Part shown: in pieces, positions 1-5,016 of the stretch | Numbering within the stretch: the stretch's first letter is position 1 | Layout of the letters: each line of letters opens with the position of its first letter | DNA from: CAYSLA01 sp964431685 | Lineage (GTDB): Bacteria; Armatimonadota; UBA5829 | Direction: 5' to 3' | NCBI GenBank assembly: GCA_964431685.1 | Contig: CAYSLA010000166.1 | Coordinates: 1 to 7,564 of the forward strand | DNA length: 7,564 bases | Notes under the pieces: model-generated | What the model was told of the DNA's origin: nothing | What the model saw: only the letters and a program-made list of their open reading frames with translations | Databases searched by the model: none | Made by a program: the position numbers and the translations under genes

Positions 1-197
1 GAGACTCGCACTCGTAACATACTGCCGGTTTTCATCGGCGCAACCGGGATTTTGGACTCATCAAGCCTCACAGCAGGGCTGCAAGCCAAAATCCCTATAT
101 GGTATTCTCTTTCTGGCAGGCTTCGGTGCCTGTTGGAGCTAATAGTACAGCAAAGATGTCCCGAAACATCGGTGGTGCGGTTTCCCTTCAGCGACAT
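1..197 (-). CDS. Possible hypothetical protein, 3' end cut off by the window edge
   Basis: A reading frame stays open on the minus strand from the ATG at 197 to the left edge, giving 65 complete codons and no stop. Two ATGs stand in tandem (200-198 and 197-195). A GGAGG at 208-204 lies 6 nt before the second, which is why I prefer that start. The predicted product begins MSLKGNRTTDVSGHLCC and is rich in Ser, Arg and Cys. I recognise no domain. It follows the ATPase gene on the same strand after about 127 bp, so it would be a downstream neighbour. HerA ATPases are often beside the nuclease NurA, but I see no NurA motif here. The same bases are full of inverted repeats and could instead be noncoding. 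The strong ribosome site and open frame favour a gene; the odd composition argues against it. Confidence 0.3.
   Translation of the reverse strand, partial: MSLKGNRTTDVSGHLCCTISSNRHRSLPEREYHIGILACSPAVRLDESKIPVAPMKTGSMLRVRV
25..170. other. Cluster of inverted repeats (possible structured RNA or repeat remnant)
   Basis: Four stem-forming inverted repeats follow one another. CCGGTT (25-30) pairs with AACCGG (42-47). GGGATTTTGG (46-55) pairs perfectly with CCAAAATCCC (86-95). A 10-bp stem with three G-T pairs (plus-strand sense) joins 112-121 to 128-137 around the loop TTCGGT. GATGT (155-159) pairs with ACATC (166-170). The first two share two bases, so they cannot both be complete. None is followed by a T-run that would make it a simple terminator. 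I cannot match the set to a known riboswitch or RNA family. It overlaps the possible partial gene at 1-197, so at most one reading is likely right. Confidence 0.3.
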
Positions 198-203
198 CAT
201 CCC

Positions 204-208
204 CCTCC
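204..208 (-). promoter_or_regulatory. Shine-Dalgarno of the left-edge partial gene
   Basis: Minus-strand GGAGG lies 6 nt before the ATG at 197 and only 3 nt before the tandem ATG at 200. The spacing favours the second ATG. It is the main support for calling a gene at 1-197. Confidence 0.3.
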
Positions 209-236
209 GCGCCTCAGCGATTCAACACCCCGGATG

Positions 237-261
237 GGTGCCGGATCAAGTCCGGCATGAC
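237..261 (+). repeat. REP-like palindromic element, GC-rich variant
   Basis: TGCCGGATCAAGTCCGGCA (239-257) is a perfect 7-bp stem around a 5-nt loop, framed by GG on the left and TGAC on the right. This frame matches the elements at 2418-2443, 2588-2613 and 2641-2666, but both stem arms have changed together. It lies between the ATPase stop and the possible left-edge gene, and in minus-strand mRNA would sit just after the ATPase coding region, where REP elements often stabilise transcript ends. Confidence 0.7.
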
Positions 262-324
262 GTGTACGCCGGCGCGGCGGGTGGGTGACCTCGCGTGACG
301 GGTGGGCGGCGGACTGTGATAGCC

Positions 325-2334
325 CTAATCAGCGAATGGATCGTCAGGGTCAGGGTCGGCCAGGATCACTTTCGTCGGCGAATCCTGCGGAACCTCGAGC
401 ACACCTGCCTTCTTGCGAATCATGTTCCGGAAGTACGAGATCGCGTCGTCAGGCCTCTTCTGCAGGGTCAGGTTCATAGCGCGCACCACTTCTTCTGAGT
501 CTCCCGTATCCGCCACGATATCCCTGACGACTGTTCGGCTAATTCTGCTGTCAATCCTCGCCAGGTTCCTGTAGATCGCTTCGTCGAGTGGGACGTCAGG
601 CTGATACGGAAACATCTTTATCCCATCCGGTCCTCGCAGCACATTCGGCCTCGGGAACTTGACGAAGATCGGCTGGTTGAAGTGTGGATGGCGAACCATC
701 AACTGACCCTTAGAAAGAGTAGCCAGCTTCTCCTTGGTAGCGGAGGTCAGCACCTGGTATCCCGGCGTCGCCAGTTCGTCCATATCCATGCGGCCGTACA
801 CACACGTCGCGGAGTTCCCGACAATTCTCTTGTGCACCTGGCTGCGGAACTGCTGAGCAGAAAACAGCACCAAGCCAAGGTAGCGCCCGCGTTCGGAGAT
901 GTCCAGAAGCGTCTGCTTCAGGTAGGTGTCCGGCCCATCGGAAGGAGCATATTTGTTGAGCTCATCGACAACGACCACCACGTGCTTCACGCCCAGATCA
1001 CCGCGTTCCAGATGCTCCCGAAGCTGGCTGACGATGCGCGTAAACGCCAAATCCTGAGCTTGTGGATCGAGATTGGCCACATCCACCACATAAACCGTCC
1101 GATCCCCGAACTCTCCCCACGGCAGATCGGAGTGAAACTCATCCGGGCTGATAAGGCCCTTGTAACGATTGCTCAGGTTTGACAACCGATTGTAGACCTT
1201 GCGAATGGTCGCGTAGTGGTGGGTCTGCCACTCAGATTTGTTGTTGCGCTCCATCTCCTTGAGCACCATATCGAACCAGTGGTTCAAGTCCTGAAAGTTC
1301 CGCACGGTAGTCTGCACGCCGCCCACGTCCACAGGCTGGTCGACAACGCGCTGATTTATATACTGTATAAGGGCGTCGGCCTTGGCGTCCACATCGTCAC
1401 GGTTCAGAACCACCTCCGTATACTGCAGTATATCCTTCAGGCCCCAGGACAGCGGCTCAACCGTGTCAGCCAGATCGGGGTGGTTTCGCAGGGTGTTCAG
1501 ATTCGTGCGGTCAGCCTTGTATGGGGCATAGTACTTGACGTTGGCAAATGGCTCGCAGGGAATCCCGAGGCGCGCGTACATCTCGCGGTCACGTTCATCG
1601 ATACCAGACACGCCGTATTGGGAGTAGAGTTGGGCGTACTTGTGGTCATCGGGCACCACCGCGGGGAAGTCCAGAAACAGCATGTCTGAACCCTTTACGT
1701 TGAAGCACACAACGGCAATGGTTTCGTCGTCTCCCCGTGTCGCTTCTCGCTTTCCAAAGCTCTCGAATATGCTAAGGAGAACAAACTCGACAGAACTGGT
1801 CTTCGTGGCCAGCCCCGACACACCTGTTATGTTAAGATGCGCGGCTTCCGGTCCGAGCAGGAACTCGGAATCCAGGTAGACCGGGCTGAGCAGGTCGCCA
1901 TTCTGATACAAGCCGATGGGAATGCCGGTCTTATCCTGAAACCCATCCATTCGGAGAGCTCGGCTGACTGCATAGTCGTCCGCCAGATACACTGGAGCGA
2001 CAGGCACTGGCTGAAGCGGTTCCTCAGGTTCCACGCGCAGCACTGCCGCGGTATACAAACGAACCTCCGGCCTCTGCGTCGGCGGAACCACCTCAGGGTC
2101 GCCCTCCAGCCCTATGTACTCGTGAAGGGCCGAGTTCAAGTCAGTAAAGCCCTGCCCTTCGACTACGACCCCATACACCTCCAGGTCACCTTTCTTGACC
2201 ACAACCAGTGTCCCGATACCAACGCTTGATTCCTCGCCGGTCCAGAAGCTGAAGTTGTACGCAGTGGTCGGAATCTTCTCCGTAGCAACCACCCTGCCGA
2301 CCTGCTGAAGTGTAGATGTATCCTGTCCGTTCAT
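325..2334 (-). CDS. HerA/DUF87-family P-loop ATPase (DNA-translocase-like)
   Basis: Predicted 669-residue ATP-binding protein of the HerA/FtsK superfamily; relatives form hexameric rings that pump DNA, often with the nuclease NurA. Residues about 10-65 look like the N-terminal HAS barrel. The P-loop region is GVSGLATKTS (171-180), one residue longer than the usual GxTGSGKS, with Thr where Gly normally precedes Lys (K178). Walker B is VVVVVDE (452-458), followed by an SAQQ sensor-like motif near 492-495 and an arginine-rich stretch (ERGR) near 481-484. About 270 mostly helical residues separate the two Walker motifs. The C-terminus is acidic (DPDPDDPFAD). I chose the ATG at 2334 because GGAG stands 8 nt upstream; an in-frame TTG at 2355 would place that site inside the gene. 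No NurA gene is visible. Function in DNA repair or processing is inferred from the family, not shown here. Confidence 0.85.
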   Translation of the reverse strand: MNGQDTSTLQQVGRVVATEKIPTTAYNFSFWTGEESSVGIGTLVVVKKGDLEVYGVVVEGQGFTDLNSALHEYIGLEGDPEVVPPTQRPEVRLYTAAVLRVEPEEPLQPVPVAPVYLADDYAVSRALRMDGFQDKTGIPIGLYQNGDLLSPVYLDSEFLLGPEAAHLNITGVSGLATKTSSVEFVLLSIFESFGKREATRGDDETIAVVCFNVKGSDMLFLDFPAVVPDDHKYAQLYSQYGVSGIDERDREMYARLGIPCEPFANVKYYAPYKADRTNLNTLRNHPDLADTVEPLSWGLKDILQYTEVVLNRDDVDAKADALIQYINQRVVDQPVDVGGVQTTVRNFQDLNHWFDMVLKEMERNNKSEWQTHHYATIRKVYNRLSNLSNRYKGLISPDEFHSDLPWGEFGDRTVYVVDVANLDPQAQDLAFTRIVSQLREHLERGDLGVKHVVVVVDELNKYAPSDGPDTYLKQTLLDISERGRYLGLVLFSAQQFRSQVHKRIVGNSATCVYGRMDMDELATPGYQVLTSATKEKLATLSKGQLMVRHPHFNQPIFVKFPRPNVLRGPDGIKMFPYQPDVPLDEAIYRNLARIDSRISRTVVRDIVADTGDSEEVVRAMNLTLQKRPDDAISYFRNMIRKKAGVLEVPQDSPTKVILADPDPDDPFAD

Positions 2335-2340
2335 ACTCTT

Positions 2341-2346
2341 TTCTCC
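2341..2346 (-). promoter_or_regulatory. Shine-Dalgarno fixing the ATPase start
   Basis: Minus-strand GGAGAA; its GGAG lies 8 nt before the ATG at 2334. An in-frame TTG at 2355 would read through this site, so the shorter start is preferred. Confidence 0.7.
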
Positions 2347-2375
2347 GGGCTTCAATAGTCCAACCCTAAGTCTTC

Positions 2376-2400
2376 GTCATTCCGAACTTGATTCGGAACC
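2376..2400 (-). repeat. REP-like palindromic element, inverted copy
   Basis: TTCCGAACTTGATTCGGAA (2380-2398) is a perfect 7-bp stem with a 5-nt loop, preceded by GTCA. Read on the minus strand it has the same frame (GG, stem, loop, stem, TGAC) as the copy at 2418-2443, so the two stand in opposite orientations about 17 bp apart. It lies about 42 bp upstream of the ATPase start codon and would be in that gene's leader if transcription begins further upstream. Confidence 0.7.
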
Positions 2401-2417
2401 CACGATCTCTGCGCGAT

Positions 2418-2443
2418 GGTTCCTGAATCGAGTTCAGGATGAC
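2418..2443 (+). repeat. REP-like palindromic element in first array unit
   Basis: TCCTGAATCGAGTTCAGGA (2421-2439) is a perfect 7-bp stem with loop TCGAG, framed by GGT and TGAC. It is identical in stem and loop to the copies at 2588-2613 and 2641-2666. Confidence 0.75.
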
Positions 2444-2471
2444 GTGATCGCCAAATCAGAACGCTGCGATG

Positions 2472-2571
2472 NNNNNNNNNNNNNNNNNNNNNNNNNNNNN
2501 NNNNNNNNNNNNNNNNNNNNNNNNNNNNNNNNNNNNNNNNNNNNNNNNNNNNNNNNNNNNNNNNNNNNNNN
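2472..2571. other. Assembly gap (100 Ns)
   Basis: Exactly 100 undetermined bases. The 17 bp on each side are identical (ATCAGAACGCTGCGATG at 2455-2471 and 2572-2588), so both contigs end at the same phase of the 53-bp repeat. The real distance may be an overlap or any multiple of 53 bp. The spacing of 117 bp between the two flanks is not a multiple of 53, which supports the gap length being a placeholder. Confidence 0.97.
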
Positions 2572-2587
2572 ATCAGAACGCTGCGAT

Positions 2588-2613
2588 GATTCCTGAATCG
2601 AGTTCAGGATGAC
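2588..2613 (+). repeat. REP-like palindromic element in array
   Basis: Same 7-bp stem and TCGAG loop as the neighbouring copy 53 bp further on, with GA instead of GG at the left edge. Confidence 0.75.
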
Positions 2614-2640
2614 ACGGCCGCCAGATCAGAACGCCGCAAT

Positions 2641-2666
2641 GGTTCCTGAATCGAGTTCAGGATGAC
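2641..2666 (+). repeat. REP-like palindromic element nearest the secreted-protein gene
   Basis: Perfect 7-bp stem with loop TCGAG. It starts 13 nt downstream of the secreted-protein gene's stop in minus-strand mRNA, where it could protect the 3' end or act as a weak terminator; no clear T-run follows. Confidence 0.75.
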
Positions 2667-2678
2667 ACGGCCGCCAGA

Positions 2679-4052
2679 TCAGAACGTTGTGGCGAGTGAA
2701 TAGGCCATCCCGCCCTTGCGTTTTCTGAACCCGTCCAGTGGATCCTCTCCGGAAACATACTCCACCTTGAAGAACTTGTCTCCTCCCGCAGGCAGAGCCA
2801 AGCCAGCCGCCACATACCCTATCCACTGTCCTCCCGCATTCTCAAGTCGACGGTTTACGTACCAACCGTGCGCGGTGAGAGTCAGATACGGCGGACCGAC
2901 GGCCGGAAGGTAGTTCAGAAACTTCAGCGGAGTCTTGGCGGCAACAGCATCAGCCCGCAGCGCATAGTAACCACGCTTTCGGACTTCAGACCAGTCCTCG
3001 TGATACTGTCGGAGATACTGCGTTGCCTCCACCAGCACGGTGATCTCCGGAACCTGGTCGAGGTCATCGTACGGGCGCACGCTTCCCGTAGAAACCGCGC
3101 GAGTAGATGCATACCACTTGTGTCCGTAGGCCAACCCCACAAACTGATTCACCATATCAGGTGAGAGCTTCCATTCCAACCGCCACAGCTTCGTCCCCTT
3201 CTTCAAAGCGTCGTCAGGGTCCAGCAGCAGATCATATTTCATCAGAATCTGTGCTTTTTTGTCCAGTTTTGCGGTAGAGATTGTGGATGTCGGTATTCTG
3301 AACGATCCCGTAACGTCAGATCTGAATCTCATAACCTGCGTTCCAAACCATCTTGGCACTAGACTATCCAGCTTGCCCTGGAAGGTGATGTGATAGGGCT
3401 TATCCCTGACGGTGGAGCCATCCATGAACTCCGGTGAGTCAGGTTGGCCCACGGCCGTTATCTGCAGAGGCGAGCCAGCCATAACATTGTAGTCTCGGGC
3501 AACCCAGCCTGTGGTGCGCATCTCGAACAAAGAGCCGACATCCGAGCCAAGCTGCGCTATCTGAACACCCGCGCCTGACCAGTAGATCATCTGCGGAGCC
3601 GACTGCAGGCTAAACCCCACAAGGTAGGACGGCACAATTGGAGTAACAACAGATGGAAGCACGAGATAGAACGCACGCGCGCTGGTGTCGTAGATTGCCT
3701 CGGGACTTCCGATCAGTTTTACTGCAGAAGGAACGCCATTCACGCGTCCTCTCACCACTCCGGCTCGCCAGATGACCGAGTCGTCGGGCCCCGATGCGCG
3801 TGCCTGCACCAGCGTCCGCACGCTGCCCGGATCAGCGACCCGGAAGACCACCCTGGGAGCAACGGATGGCGCTACTATGCACAATCTGCCCTGGCCCAGT
3901 TGGAGGTCTACGTATTGGCTTTCGTAAGCGGGATCATCCAACACGATCAATCCGGACGCATCGCTCGCCATCTCCCCGCAAGTGCAGGCGGGCGCAATTA
4001 TCAGAAGCAACAACACGCAGAGTGCCGCACGTGCGCTCAAGACAGCTCCCAC
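2679..4052 (-). CDS. Secreted or lipoprotein-like beta-rich protein, function unknown
   Basis: A 457-residue protein I do not recognise. It begins with an export signal: a short n-region with Arg8, a hydrophobic core at about residues 9-20, then APAC at 20-23. Cys23 could be a lipid-anchoring cysteine, but the box is not canonical, so ordinary signal peptidase cleavage is also possible. The rest has alternating polar and hydrophobic stretches with many Tyr, Trp and Val, and no obvious catalytic motif. It ends in Phe, which recalls outer-membrane beta-barrel proteins, but one residue is weak evidence. The GTG start shares its G with the TAG stop of the ThuA-domain gene (TAGTG), and GGAG lies 8 nt upstream inside that gene, so translation is probably coupled. 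A TTG four codons later is possible but lacks this spacing. Its stop codon lies in the edge of the 53-bp repeat array. Confidence 0.8.
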   Translation of the reverse strand: MGAVLSARAALCVLLLLIIAPACTCGEMASDASGLIVLDDPAYESQYVDLQLGQGRLCIVAPSVAPRVVFRVADPGSVRTLVQARASGPDDSVIWRAGVVRGRVNGVPSAVKLIGSPEAIYDTSARAFYLVLPSVVTPIVPSYLVGFSLQSAPQMIYWSGAGVQIAQLGSDVGSLFEMRTTGWVARDYNVMAGSPLQITAVGQPDSPEFMDGSTVRDKPYHITFQGKLDSLVPRWFGTQVMRFRSDVTGSFRIPTSTISTAKLDKKAQILMKYDLLLDPDDALKKGTKLWRLEWKLSPDMVNQFVGLAYGHKWYASTRAVSTGSVRPYDDLDQVPEITVLVEATQYLRQYHEDWSEVRKRGYYALRADAVAAKTPLKFLNYLPAVGPPYLTLTAHGWYVNRRLENAGGQWIGYVAAGLALPAGGDKFFKVEYVSGEDPLDGFRKRKGGMAYSLATTF

Positions 4053-4777
4053 TATATCTTCTCCAAAGCAGGCGCATTGCCGAAACTGACGACGGTAGTA
4101 TCCCGGGGAGCGGCCCAGCGAACCCCGTTGGTGATGACCCTTTGTATTGTCGGATCATAGTAGATTGGGTATGTCTCGTGCCCTGGCTGGAAGTAGAAGA
4201 TCTTGCCTCGGCCTCTGTGCCAGCAGCACCCACTGCGGAAGACGTCGCCGCCCTGGAACCAACCGATGAACACTAGCTCATCGGGCTGGGGGATGTCGAA
4301 CCGCTCACCGTACATCTCCTCGTGCACGAGCTCAAACCACGGCGGAACTCCTTCGGTTATGGGATGCGCGGGATCGATCACGAACAGGCGTTCCTTTTCG
4401 TTGATCTCTCGCCACCTCAAGTCACAGGTAGTGCCCATCATTCGCTTGAAAATCTTGGAGTAGTGCCCGGAGTGGAGCACCACGAGGCCCATACCCTCCA
4501 GCACGCGCTTCTGAACTCTGTCCACTATTTCGTCTGAGACCTCGGCGTGAGCCAAGTGCCCCCACCAGGTCAGCACATCGGTTTGGGCCAGGACATCCTC
4601 AGTGAGGCCGTGTTCGGGCTCATCCAGGGTCGCGGTACGCACAGACATGTCCGCGTTCCTACCCAGAAACTCCGCCAGCACGGCGTGCATTCCGTGGGGA
4701 TATATCTTCGCAGGCTCTTCGTCCGGATTCATTTCGTGCCGGAACTCGTTCCAAACGGTGACTCTTGTTGTGCTCAA
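4052..4777 (-). CDS. ThuA-domain protein (trehalose-utilisation family)
   Basis: A 241-residue protein with the ThuA fold, related to class I glutamine amidotransferases. It starts RVTVWNEFRHE, typical of the family, then WWGH (71-74), LHSGHYSK (101-108), HPITEG (138-143), HEEMYGE (152-158) and GRGKIFYFQPGHE (189-201). ThuA of rhizobia takes part in trehalose and related disaccharide use; many relatives are annotated only as carbohydrate-related, so the substrate here is unknown. No signal peptide is seen, so it is probably cytoplasmic. I chose the TTG at 4777 because GGAGGAG lies 6 nt upstream and the family homology begins there. The frame is open up to an ATG at 5011, but that extra stretch is translated from a palindromic repeat (it reads CHFDQRE) and is not protein-like. 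It overlaps the next gene by one base. Confidence 0.85.
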   Translation of the reverse strand: MSTTRVTVWNEFRHEMNPDEEPAKIYPHGMHAVLAEFLGRNADMSVRTATLDEPEHGLTEDVLAQTDVLTWWGHLAHAEVSDEIVDRVQKRVLEGMGLVVLHSGHYSKIFKRMMGTTCDLRWREINEKERLFVIDPAHPITEGVPPWFELVHEEMYGERFDIPQPDELVFIGWFQGGDVFRSGCCWHRGRGKIFYFQPGHETYPIYYDPTIQRVITNGVRWAAPRDTTVVSFGNAPALEKI

Positions 4778-4783
4778 GTGCGT

Positions 4784-4790
4784 CTCCTCC
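4784..4790 (-). promoter_or_regulatory. Shine-Dalgarno fixing the TTG start of the ThuA-domain gene
   Basis: Minus-strand GGAGGAG, 6 nt before the TTG at 4777. It is a near-ideal match, and homology to the ThuA family begins at the same point, so the in-frame upstream ATG at 5011 is rejected. Confidence 0.75.
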
Positions 4791-4936
4791 GTGCTGTAAC
4801 TGCGGCGCACAGGTCCAGCGCCTCGAGATACCCTTAGCCAATGGAGACTGGTTGTCCTTCTGCGACCCGACACAACTGGAGATGTTTTGGCACTAGGTCT
4901 ATCGACTACATACTGGGGCGACTGTAATTCAGAGCT

Positions 4937-4982
4937 GCGGGAGAAACCTCGAGGGGCCTGAACTTGCCTCAGGATCTCCCGC
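4937..4982. repeat. Branched palindromic repeat (three-way-junction shape)
   Basis: Outer arms GCGGGAGA (4937-4944) and TCTCCCGC (4975-4982) are perfect 8-bp complements. Between them lie the palindrome CCTCGAGG (4947-4954) and a second hairpin, CCTGA (4957-4961) with TCAGG (4969-4973). Read on the minus strand, the element is preceded by TCATTTCGACCA. Sequences of this TCATTTCGAC...GGGAGA type are, from memory, dispersed repeats in many environmental bacterial genomes. It sits in the 239-bp spacer 4778-5016, just after the c-di-GMP gene on the same strand, and could act as its 3' end. I see no gene in that spacer. Confidence 0.65.
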
Positions 4983-5016
4983 TGGTCGAAATGACAAACC
5001 ACTGGGAACATGCAGG

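Larger units (their letters stand above)
2402..2690. repeat. 53-bp tandem repeat array, interrupted by an assembly gap
   Basis: Units start at 2402 (diverged 5' half), 2455 (cut by the gap after 17 bp), 2572, 2625 and 2678 (partial). The complete copies at 2572-2624 and 2625-2677 differ at three positions by my reading. Each unit is a REP-like hairpin joined to a short linker beginning ATCAGAACG. The last partial unit runs into the 3' end of the secreted-protein gene, and ATCAGAACG there is the complement of its final codons and TGA stop. Apart from this array, the inverted REP copy and the ATPase ribosome site, I see nothing else in 2335-2678. True copy number is unknown because of the gap. 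Confidence 0.85.

Noticed and set aside
10..75. Hammerhead ribozyme suggested by minus-strand TTGATGAGTCC
   Set aside because: The invariant CUGAUGA core has a U in place of the required C, and no matching GGAC-GAAA segment follows.
52..288. Plus-strand open frame of 78 codons
   Set aside because: Its C-terminal part is translated from the REP-like palindrome at 237-261, it starts at a TTG with no ribosome site, and it runs through the inverted-repeat cluster.
682..2229. Several long plus-strand open frames opposite the ATPase gene
   Set aside because: They are antisense shadows of a gene with clear HerA motifs; none shows a domain or a convincing ribosome site.
2402..2690. CRISPR array
   Set aside because: Units are directly adjacent 53-bp tandem copies with no unique spacers of constant length, and no cas gene is present.
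2626..2826. Minus-strand open frame of 66 codons overlapping the secreted-protein gene
   Set aside because: It is a frame-shifted shadow of that gene, and its end (CHPELDSG...) is the translation of the repeat hairpin.
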